NCBI GenBank assembly: GCA_002362575.1
Contig: DEUM01000063.1
Span: 1 to 49,454 of the forward strand
Source of the DNA: Lachnoclostridium sp. UBA3262
GTDB lineage: Bacteria; Bacillota; Clostridia; Lachnospirales; Lachnospiraceae
Direction of reading: 5' to 3'
Length of the DNA stretch: 49,454 nt
Part shown: piece after piece, positions 25,804 through 32,729 of the stretch
Numbering within the stretch: the stretch's first letter is position 1
Layout of the letters: each line of letters begins with the position of its first letter
Translations under genes and position numbers: made by a program
Notes under the pieces: generated by a model
Seen by the model: only the letters and a program-made list of their open reading frames with translations
Database searches by the model: none
What the model was told of the DNA's origin: nothing

Positions 25804-26988
25804 TTAGTCTCTCTCAACGATTGTGGAACAGCCCATTCCACCACCAATACAAAGCGTTGCAAGACCTTTCTTCGCATCCTGTTTCTGCATTTCATGAAGC
25901 AATGTAACAAGAATACGGCATCCACTTGCTCCAACCGGATGTCCAAGGGCAATTGCACCACCATTTACATTCAATTTGCTCAAATCAAAGCCAAGGTCTC
26001 TGCCGACTGCAATCGACTGTGCAGCAAATGCTTCATTTGCCTCAATCAAATCGAAGTCATCAATAGACATACCTGTCTTAGCCAGTACCTTCTTTGTCGA
26101 AGCAACCGGGCCGACACCCATGATTTTAGGATCCACACCGCCAAGTGCTCCGGCAACAAAAGTAGCCATCGGTGTAACACCGAGTTCCTTTGCTTTTTCC
26201 TCGCTCATCACAACAACTGCTGCTGCACCGTCATTGATACCGGAAGCGTTACCAGCAGTTACAAGACCGTCTGCCTTTCCGCTGCAGCATCTTAAACCAC
26301 TCAGGCTCTCTTTTGTCGTTCCGGCACGAGGGCCTTCGTCCGTATCAAATACAATCGTCTTCTTTTTAGATTTAATCTCTACTGGTACGATTTCATCTTT
26401 GAATTTACCTGCTGCCATAGCTGCCTCGCATTTCTGCTGGCTGTTTGCAGAAAACTCATCCAGTTCTTCACGGGTAATACCATACTTCTCTGCAACATTC
26501 TCCGCAGTAATCATCATGTGATACTGATTAAATGCATCCCACAGAGCATCATTTACCATCGTATCAACTAATGTGCCATTGTTCATTCTGTAACCAAAAC
26601 GGCCGTTCATAGCTGCATATGGAGCCATAGACATATTCTCCATACCACCTGCAACTACAATGTCAGCATCTCCTGTCTGAATCATCTGGGCAGCCATGTT
26701 GACACAGTTCAGACCAGAACCACATACAACGTTTACAGTAACCGCTGTTGTCTCAATTGGAAGTCCTGCCCCGATAGAAGACTGACGAGCCACATTCTGT
26801 CCCAATCCTGCCTGAATAACACAGCCCATGTAAACATGGTCAACAGCATCCTTTGGAACGCCTGCTCTTTTCAGCGCTTCCTCAATAACAATAGAACCAA
26901 GTTTTGGTGCCGGAGTCGTGCTCAGCGCGCCTCCCATCTTACCAATCGCGGTACGACAAGCACCTGCTAATACAACTTTCTTAGACAT
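25804..26988 (-). CDS. thlA: Acetyl-CoA acetyltransferase (thiolase)
   Basis: A 394-residue biosynthetic thiolase joining two acetyl-CoA to acetoacetyl-CoA, the entry to the butyrate pathway. Acyl-accepting Cys89 lies in VVCGSGLN, the catalytic His in GHPVGASG and the second Cys in CIGGGMG near the C-terminus. It starts with GGAGG eight bases upstream of ATG. First gene of the thl-crt-hbd-bcd-etfB-etfA cluster, 78 bp after coaD. Confidence 0.97.
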   Translation of the reverse strand: MSKKVVLAGACRTAIGKMGGALSTTPAPKLGSIVIEEALKRAGVPKDAVDHVYMGCVIQAGLGQNVARQSSIGAGLPIETTAVTVNVVCGSGLNCVNMAAQMIQTGDADIVVAGGMENMSMAPYAAMNGRFGYRMNNGTLVDTMVNDALWDAFNQYHMMITAENVAEKYGITREELDEFSANSQQKCEAAMAAGKFKDEIVPVEIKSKKKTIVFDTDEGPRAGTTKESLSGLRCCSGKADGLVTAGNASGINDGAAAVVVMSEEKAKELGVTPMATFVAGALGGVDPKIMGVGPVASTKKVLAKTGMSIDDFDLIEANEAFAAQSIAVGRDLGFDLSKLNVNGGAIALGHPVGASGCRILVTLLHEMQKQDAKKGLATLCIGGGMGCSTIVERD

Positions 26989-27010
26989 GTAATATATCCT
27001 CCTTAAATTT

Positions 27011-27036
27011 ATTATATTATATTTGACATCCTGTCA
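27011..27036 (-). promoter_or_regulatory. Candidate thl promoter with TGACA inverted repeat
   Basis: Minus-strand TATAAT-like boxes lie at 27011-27021. No good -35 is seen; instead the spacer holds TGACA-TCC-TGTCA (27024-27036), a perfect 5-bp inverted repeat. An activator or repressor site is possible. The palindrome does not match the Rex consensus (TTGTGA/TCACAA type). Confidence 0.4.
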
Positions 27037-27066
27037 TCAGAAACTGCCGGTCGAAACCGCACACAG

Positions 27067-27546
27067 TTAATGAACAAATTTTTTGCGAAACTCTTCCGCC
27101 ACAATCGGGGGTACAAGCTTCGTAACATCCGAGCCATAAAAGGCAACCTCTTTTACTATGGTCGAACTTAAGAACGCATATTCAAGACTTGTTGTAAAAA
27201 ACATCGTATCAATTTCGGGTTCGATGCTGTGATTGGTCTGCGCAATCTGCATTTCGGATTCAAAATCTGTCACAGCACGCAGTCCACGGATAATCAGCTT
27301 TGCATCATTTTTTCTCGCAAAATCAATCGTCAGTCCTTCAAAAGTCTGGACTTTTACATTTGAAAATTCTTTCGTTGTCTCCTCTAACATAAACAATCTC
27401 TCGTCCATAGAAAACAACGGCTTTTTCTTCTTATTAACCAGTACACCGATAATCAGCTCGTCCACAACTTTAGCCGCACGCCGAATGATATCTAAGTGCC
27501 CATAAGTAACCGGATCAAAGCTTCCCGGATATATCGCTTTTATCAT
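27067..27546 (-). CDS. coaD: Phosphopantetheine adenylyltransferase CoaD
   Basis: A 159-residue enzyme that makes dephospho-CoA from 4'-phosphopantetheine and ATP. The nucleotidyltransferase motif is YPGSFDPVTYGHLDII at the N-terminus, and the second motif is FLSSTIVKEVA. The start is taken at the ATG at 27546, with GGAAGG upstream. Its position between thl and the CoA-transferase links CoA supply to a CoA-intensive pathway, though coaD often lies in unrelated contexts. Confidence 0.95.
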   Translation of the reverse strand: MIKAIYPGSFDPVTYGHLDIIRRAAKVVDELIIGVLVNKKKKPLFSMDERLFMLEETTKEFSNVKVQTFEGLTIDFARKNDAKLIIRGLRAVTDFESEMQIAQTNHSIEPEIDTMFFTTSLEYAFLSSTIVKEVAFYGSDVTKLVPPIVAEEFRKKFVH

Positions 27547-27618
27547 CTTTCCTTCCATTCTGCATGCAACATTTTAACCGCCTGCATAAGTCTTTTCCAG
27601 ATTTTCTCCCACGTTCTT

Positions 27619-27647
27619 ATCATAACAAATGCCATTATCATTGTCAA
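27619..27647 (-). promoter_or_regulatory. Sigma-A promoter of coaD
   Basis: Minus-strand TTGACA (27642-27647), a 17-bp spacer and TATGAT (27619-27624), about 75 bp before the coaD start. Readthrough past coaD could also feed thl. Confidence 0.85.
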
Positions 27648-27717
27648 CAATTTAACAAAGTTTTTTAAATGATTTTTATGGTACTATCGGGAATGAAATT
27701 TTTGTACCTGCAAATAC

Positions 27718-27746
27718 TTGACCATAAAGGATTATAATGCTAAAAT
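27718..27746 (+). promoter_or_regulatory. Promoter of the CoA-transferase gene
   Basis: TTGACC (27718-27723), a 17-bp spacer and TAAAAT (27741-27746). It is divergent from the coaD promoter; the two -35 boxes are about 70 bp apart. The remaining leader of about 80 nt is A/T-rich with no strong structure seen. Confidence 0.65.
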
Positions 27747-27830
27747 TGTATTATGTTAAAAATATAACAAACGGTAATTATTGGTATTTTTTATTGAACC
27801 GTTTATCTCATTTGATTTTAGGAGGTTAGT

Positions 27831-29171
27831 ATGGATTACGAAGCGCTATATAAGGAAAAACTGACAACTGCCGAGAGTGCGGCTGAACTTGTCAAATCTG
27901 GCAACTGGGTGGATTACGGCTGGACTGCGACAACTCCGGTTGCTTTTGATGCTGCTCTGGCAAAACGGATGCCGGAATTACATGATGTAAAAGTCCGCGG
28001 CGGTATCCTGATGTGGGTTCCGGAAATTTTTAAAATTGAAAACCCTGCCGAACATTTTTCATGGAATTCATGGCACATGGGCGGTATTGAGAGAAAAGCT
28101 GCCTCACAGGGGTTTGCGTATTATGCCTCTATCCGCTATTCTGAGCTTCCACGGTATTACCGTGACTTAGAAACAGTTCCGGACATTGCCGTCATGCAGG
28201 TTGCACCAATGGACGAGCACGGATTTTTTAATTTTGGTCCTAGTGCTTCGCATCTTGCCGCTGCCTGTGAACGCGCAAAATGTGTTGTTGTGGAAGTGAA
28301 TAAAAATGTACCGAGATGTCTTGGCGGTTTTGAGGAGGGCGTCCACATCTCCAATGTGGATATGATTATTGAGGGTAATAATCCTCCAATGGCAGAGCTC
28401 GGAGGCGGCGGCCCTGCTTCTGAAGTAGATGAGGCAGTTGCGAAGCAAATTGTCGAGCAGATTCCAAACGGCGCATGCTTGCAGCTTGGTATCGGCGGTA
28501 TGCCAAATGCTGTTGGCTCTTTGATTGCCAATTCGGACTTAAAAGATTTAGGTGTTCATACGGAAATGTATGTAGACGCTTTCGTGAAAATAGCAAAGGC
28601 AGGAAAAATAAACGGTTTAAAGAAAAATATCAATAAAGGAAGGCAAGTGTTTGCTTTTGCCGCAGGTTCTAAGGAGCTATACGAGTATCTGGATAACAAT
28701 CCGGAATGTATGAGTGTGCCGGTAAGCTATGCAAACGATATCAACTCCATCTCTGCACATGACAACTTCATTTCTATCAATAATGCGGTGGATATTGATT
28801 TATTCGGTCAGGTCAATGCCGAATCTGCCGGAACTAGAAATATCAGCGGTGCCGGCGGCCAGCTTGATTTTGTTCTCGGAGCTTACAAATCAAAAGGCGG
28901 AAAAAGCTTTATCTGCCTCTCCTCTACTTTTAAGAATAAGCAGGGCGAACTCCAGTCCCGCATCCGTCCGACCTTGGCAAACGGCTCAATTGTGACGGAT
29001 ACGCGCGCCAACACCCACTATGTCGTTACGGAGTATGGCATGGTAAATCTGAAGGGATTATCTTCATGGGAACGCGCCGAGGCGTTAATCAGTATCGCAC
29101 ATCCGGATTTCCGCGATGAATTGATTGCTGAGGCGGAAAAGATGAATATCTGGCGCAGGAGTAATAAGTAG
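27831..29171 (+). CDS. but: Butyryl-CoA:acetate CoA-transferase
   Basis: A 446-residue family I CoA-transferase that moves CoA from butyryl-CoA to acetate, releasing butyrate and forming acetyl-CoA. The sequence matches my memory of the Roseburia/Eubacterium But enzyme throughout, including WNSWHMGGIERK, FNFGPSASHL, the glycine loop in LQLGIGGMPNAVGS, the catalytic Glu245 in HTEMYVDAF, and LKGLSSWERAEALISIAHPDF. It completes the pathway encoded by the nearby thl operon. A ribosome site AGGAGG precedes it. A 4-hydroxybutyrate CoA-transferase is the main alternative. Confidence 0.93.
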   Translation: MDYEALYKEKLTTAESAAELVKSGNWVDYGWTATTPVAFDAALAKRMPELHDVKVRGGILMWVPEIFKIENPAEHFSWNSWHMGGIERKAASQGFAYYASIRYSELPRYYRDLETVPDIAVMQVAPMDEHGFFNFGPSASHLAAACERAKCVVVEVNKNVPRCLGGFEEGVHISNVDMIIEGNNPPMAELGGGGPASEVDEAVAKQIVEQIPNGACLQLGIGGMPNAVGSLIANSDLKDLGVHTEMYVDAFVKIAKAGKINGLKKNINKGRQVFAFAAGSKELYEYLDNNPECMSVPVSYANDINSISAHDNFISINNAVDIDLFGQVNAESAGTRNISGAGGQLDFVLGAYKSKGGKSFICLSSTFKNKQGELQSRIRPTLANGSIVTDTRANTHYVVTEYGMVNLKGLSSWERAEALISIAHPDFRDELIAEAEKMNIWRRSNK

Positions 29172-29195
29172 TGGACTTATCTTATAAATACTTTT

Positions 29196-29370
29196 GGTAA
29201 TTATAACAACCCGACAGTCAGGATATTTCATTCGCAACACGCTCGCGCTTGAGTGAATCACGCAGTGGTGCTTGAAAGCGCTGGTAAACCAGCAACGCTT
29301 TCTAAGCACCAGCGGATTCAAACAGTTGCGACGTTGAAATATTCCTGACTGCCGGGTTTCTGTAAGTACC
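29196..29370. repeat. 170-bp-class foldback element, copy 1
   Basis: An imperfect long palindrome whose outer arms are at 29209-29230 and 29335-29357, with an inner stem GGTGCTT / AAGCACC and a loop-proximal CTGGT / ACCAG. It lies 25 bp after the but stop. The same element occurs inverted at 30813-30982. It contains no credible gene; short frames here are palindrome artefacts. The left end shares an AAATAC start with the other copies. Confidence 0.9.
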
Positions 29371-29399
29371 TTTTAATATTTAAAAGAAAAGCACTCCCC

Positions 29400-29573
29400 C
29401 TAATGCATTTTATTTTCATAATCCTGCAACTCATGAAAAATATTGTCCACAAATACTACATTATCCACAATACGATATAGCATAAAATATCTGTGATTTA
29501 AAAAGTTAATGCGACGATATTTTAACTGATGTAATCTTGGGTTATCACATAATTTCAAACTTCCTTCGCATCT
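29400..29573 (-). pseudogene. Truncated RelE/ParE-type toxin remnant
   Basis: A frame too short for standard calling gives about 52 residues from a TTG at 29558. It reads like the C-terminal half of a RelE/ParE toxin: LCDNPRLHQLKYRRINFLNH, then RYFMLYRIVDNVVFVDNI and FHELQDYENKM before the stop at 29400. The N-terminal half and start are missing and a stop lies just upstream in frame. The frame overlaps the end of the antitoxin gene out of phase, so a deletion has probably fused the two genes. Confidence 0.75.
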
Positions 29574-29818
29574 TTATACATCCCCTGTGTTGCGTGCTCC
29601 CGTGATTTTTCCAACTTATCCAATATTTCATGTTCTGCTAATGCCTCATATGGGTTTGTATTTGCCCTTTTTATTTCAAACGGAAAACCATTTACTGCCA
29701 ATGCCTGTGTTAAAAACATACGGATTGCAGTTGTGGTATCTGTCCCTAAATCCTTAAACAAAGCGTCTGACTTTGCTTTCAAATCATCATCTACTCTTAC
29801 TTGAATCGTACTTGCCAT
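29555..29818 (-). CDS. relB: RelB/DinJ-type antitoxin, probably C-terminally clipped
   Basis: An 87-residue protein with the ribbon-helix-helix N-terminus STIQVRVDDDLKAKSDALF and LGTDTTTAIRMFLTQAL, then FPFEI, as in DinJ/RelB antitoxins. The toxin-binding end NPYEALAEHEILDKLEKSRE is present, but it stops at KDAKEV, about ten residues before the family's usual end. The RHH domain should still bind its operator, and its promoter is intact. The cognate toxin is broken, so it is probably an orphan regulator or decaying gene. Confidence 0.85.
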   Translation of the reverse strand: MASTIQVRVDDDLKAKSDALFKDLGTDTTTAIRMFLTQALAVNGFPFEIKRANTNPYEALAEHEILDKLEKSREHATQGMYKDAKEV

Positions 29819-29855
29819 TTATGCCACCTCCTGTATCTATTTCATTTCTACTATA

Positions 29856-29910
29856 AGAATAGCAAACAAATAATGCTAAGTCAATACGTTTGTAATTACT
29901 TAGCATTATT
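29856..29910 (-). promoter_or_regulatory. relB promoter overlapped by a 13-bp inverted repeat
   Basis: Minus-strand TTGACT (29879-29884), a 17-bp spacer and TATTCT (29856-29861). AATAATGCTAAGT (29869-29881) and ACTTAGCATTATT (29898-29910) are perfect inverted arms, one of them overlapping the -35 box. This fits an autorepression operator for the RelB ribbon-helix-helix domain. Confidence 0.75.
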
Positions 29911-30012
29911 ATTGCACTATTTTTTTAATATACCCAACCCATGGCTGCCTAATCTGCTTAATCCTCTACGTAACTGAAACCATCAAATACCTTCGGTCCT
30001 TGTCATTATTTT

Positions 30013-30080
30013 AATACCTATAGCCACTTACAAAGGACACGACAAACAGAAGTATTTCAACATCACAACTATTTAAATAC
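30013..30080. repeat. Degenerate half copy of the foldback element
   Basis: It matches the left end of copy 2, starting at ATACCTATAGC and continuing through TTACAAAGGACACGACAAACAG and TATTTCAACATC, with many substitutions. The right half is missing or reduced to a short GTAAGTA remnant. It lies about 25 bp past the stop of the gene at 30106. Confidence 0.7.
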
Positions 30081-30105
30081 GGTAAGTATTTCGTGCAAAA
30101 TTTCA

Positions 30106-30747
30106 TCACATCTCAAACATTTGTAACATCTGATAGCTACGAAGAAATAACTCTGTTGTATCTTTTGCTTTCTTACTAACTCCCAGTACTGGTTCCAAAA
30201 TATTTACACGGAAATCCTCATTCGCAATCAAATCAAAATGAAAACAAAAACCTCTGTCATTCATCATCTCTTGAACATCCTTAATACAAGGTTTTATTTT
30301 CTCCAAAAAACTGTTAGTAATCTTTGGTGAAGCAAAAATAATCTCTGCCTCTTTGATATCAAGATACCCATATATACACATTGCTGTGCGAAAATATTTA
30401 GCTGTAATCTTACTTGCAGTCTTTATTGGATTTTTGTAGTTTAACCCCCCCTCATGAAAAGCTACATCTACAGCGTAAATTTTTCGGTTTCTCTCCTGTC
30501 CGGTTATTCCAAATACATCGCTTTCTGCTTGTTTTAAAAGTTGCTTTACCGAGCTGGTCTTTCCATATATATCATATTCATACACATTTTTAAAATATTC
30601 TTTGGACTCATCCATAATATTTTCTAATTCATTCTCATGTAACGGAGTCCAGCATGGTGATATTTTCCAATTAGTCTGTACAATCTGACATCCCTTGACA
30701 TGACGGAGCCAAGAATATATAAGTGATTCTCCCATTTCAACTTTCAT
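30106..30747 (-). CDS. Conserved protein of unknown function in foldback-bounded island
   Basis: A 213-residue soluble protein with a GGAGG ribosome site. The N-terminal GESLIYSWLRHVKGCQIVQT and the central AVDVAFHEGGLNY look like a family I have seen in Firmicutes accessory regions, but I cannot name it. Charged residues Glu75 and Asp77 (QAESDVFGI), Asp94, Glu99 and a following Lys could form a nuclease-like site; this is a weak guess. It has no TM or signal. It lies between a decayed toxin-antitoxin locus and a foldback copy, suggesting horizontal acquisition. Confidence 0.65.
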   Translation of the reverse strand: MKVEMGESLIYSWLRHVKGCQIVQTNWKISPCWTPLHENELENIMDESKEYFKNVYEYDIYGKTSSVKQLLKQAESDVFGITGQERNRKIYAVDVAFHEGGLNYKNPIKTASKITAKYFRTAMCIYGYLDIKEAEIIFASPKITNSFLEKIKPCIKDVQEMMNDRGFCFHFDLIANEDFRVNILEPVLGVSKKAKDTTELFLRSYQMLQMFEM

Positions 30748-30812
30748 AAGTACCTCCTTCTCTTTTCTGGAATATCAATTTACAGCCAACTTTCCTATAA
30801 ATACCTATAGCT

Positions 30813-30982
30813 AGTTACAAAGAACACGGCAGGCAGAAATATTTCAACGTCGCAACTGTTTGAATCCGCTGGTGCTTAGAAAGCGTCGCTGGTTTACCAG
30901 CGCTTTCAAGCACCACTGCGTGATTCTCTCAAGCGCGAGCGTGTTGCGAATGAAATATTCTGCCTGCCGTGTTTCTGTAACT
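30813..30982. repeat. 170-bp-class foldback element, copy 2 (inverted)
   Basis: An inverted copy of the element at 29196, with terminal AGTTAC / GTAACT. The outer arms are 30825-30846 and 30951-30971, and the inner stem is GGTGCTT / AAGCACC. It ends 3 bp beyond the stop codon of the MCP gene at 30986, so it could also act as that gene's terminator. With copy 1 it brackets about 1.4 kb. Confidence 0.9.
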
Positions 30983-30985
30983 GCT

Positions 30986-32707
30986 TTAGATCTTAAACTG
31001 CTTAGCAATCTTCTCAAGTTCCTCTACCGACTCCATGCAGGCATCGACAAGCTCTGCGTTCTGAGAAGCCTCCTGAACAACACTGCTGGTTTTCTCTGCA
31101 ATGTCAGTAACACCAACCGCAGATTCATCTACAGTTGCATTGATACCGTTAATCGCATCCGCAATAATCGAAATAGACTCAGACAGTGTATTTGCTGCAT
31201 TTTCAACATTTTTCATACTGTCCTTCACAACATCGGCATCATCATTATACTGCACGCTTACGTTCTGGAACTGTGCATAATCCTTCAACACGACATCATC
31301 CAAGAAATGAGTTGTATCCTCCATACTCTGAACCATTTCTGCTACTGACGCATTTACCTGCTCTACAATACTGTTAATACTTGTTACGGACTCAGAAGTT
31401 TCTCCTGCCAGTTTACTGATTTCAGATGCAACCACGGCAAAGCCTTTTCCTGCCTCTCCAGCTCTTGCCGCTTCGATACTTGCATTAAGCGCCAGCAAAC
31501 TTGTCTGCGAGGAAATCTGCATAATAGATTCCGTCATTTCATTAATCTGTTTTACACAGTCAGCTGCCTCAACCGCTTTCTCAGCCTTCTGCTTGAGTGT
31601 CTCATACATATCTGTTGTACGCTTTGCGGCAACATTAGTAGATTCCCGCATAGATAATGCTCTCTCCATAATCTCATTGGATAATTTTACACCGTCATCC
31701 GATAAGCCATGAATATCCTTTGCGCCCTCTTTCATACCTTCAATATTATTGGTAATCGTTCCGGTCGTTGCAGAGGTTTCCTCCATACCGGCTGCCAATT
31801 CTTCCGTTGTTGCGGAATTATCCATACATTCTTCCCGAATCTTAATGCTGACATCATTTACTGCAACAACATCCTGATAGATACGGTCGCTTGTCTGTTG
31901 TATATTAGACACCATATCTCGAAGGTTACCTCTCATTTTAACAACAGCCTTACCCATAAGCCCAATTTCATCTTTATTCTTTGCCACAGAATTCAGTACA
32001 CTGTCATCTGTAAAATCTAACTCGGCAGTCTGACGGATAACCCCTGTCAGTTTCAAAATCGGACGAATAATAATAATTACCATGATAATTCCTAATATTG
32101 TACAAAGCAAAGTAACTCCGATTGTACCAATGATACCGATTTTTGTTACCTTAGAAATATTAGAAAGGATATCGTCCTTGTCTGCCGTTATAACCAAAAT
32201 ACTTTTATCCGAAAGGACATTATATCCGGCATATTTTATACTTCCACGATATTCATACTCCACTACTTCCGAATCAATTTTCTCTCCTTTTGCCAGTCTC
32301 CCGACAAGTCCCTTAACTACTGAATTTTCTACGCTTTTACCAACCTTATCCTTTGTCGGATGATACTGCATCATCCCTGTTGAATCAACCAGATACGCAT
32401 AGGAAGACTCAACACCCTCGATTTTTAATTCCTTTAAAATTTCTGAATAAGTTTCGTAGGATAATTTCTTTTCTGCCGCTAAACGGGTTTCCATTTGTGC
32501 GGAATAGGCAGTAATCAGACTTTGCATCTCGTTTTGTGTAATCGTTCCCACCATTTCAATACTATTCGGAATAGTCATCGACATACAGAAAACGGAAGCT
32601 AACAGTGCTGCAACAGCAATAGCAGCCGTAAACTTTAAGCCGATTCTCCTAAAAAAATTCACCTTTACTGCCTCTTGTTCCTTTGTTCCTACTACATTTT
32701 TTTGCAT
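30986..32707 (-). CDS. Methyl-accepting chemotaxis protein with Cache-like sensor
   Basis: A 573-residue chemoreceptor. TM1 is at about 26-47, followed by an extracellular domain to about 185 that includes SYAYLVDSTGMMQYHPTKDK and GKSVENSVVKGLVGRLAKGE, typical of Cache domains sensing small ligands. TM2 is at about 188-215, then HAMP and the signalling tip SSQTSLLALNASIEAARAGE. It starts 22 bp after the alaS stop with AGGAGG, so it is probably co-transcribed with alaS. Confidence 0.94.
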   Translation of the reverse strand: MQKNVVGTKEQEAVKVNFFRRIGLKFTAAIAVAALLASVFCMSMTIPNSIEMVGTITQNEMQSLITAYSAQMETRLAAEKKLSYETYSEILKELKIEGVESSYAYLVDSTGMMQYHPTKDKVGKSVENSVVKGLVGRLAKGEKIDSEVVEYEYRGSIKYAGYNVLSDKSILVITADKDDILSNISKVTKIGIIGTIGVTLLCTILGIIMVIIIIRPILKLTGVIRQTAELDFTDDSVLNSVAKNKDEIGLMGKAVVKMRGNLRDMVSNIQQTSDRIYQDVVAVNDVSIKIREECMDNSATTEELAAGMEETSATTGTITNNIEGMKEGAKDIHGLSDDGVKLSNEIMERALSMRESTNVAAKRTTDMYETLKQKAEKAVEAADCVKQINEMTESIMQISSQTSLLALNASIEAARAGEAGKGFAVVASEISKLAGETSESVTSINSIVEQVNASVAEMVQSMEDTTHFLDDVVLKDYAQFQNVSVQYNDDADVVKDSMKNVENAANTLSESISIIADAINGINATVDESAVGVTDIAEKTSSVVQEASQNAELVDACMESVEELEKIAKQFKI

Positions 32708-32729
32708 CTTATTCTCCTCCTTAAATTTG

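Noticed and set aside
29085..29321. Minus-strand frame overlapping the end of the CoA-transferase gene
   Set aside because: It and the plus-strand frame at 30860-31348 share sequence only because both cross copies of the foldback element; each otherwise lies on the opposite strand of a real gene.
29911..30012. A further gene or RNA between relB and the half foldback copy
   Set aside because: No open frame, stem or promoter was convincing; it seems to be non-coding remnant sequence.
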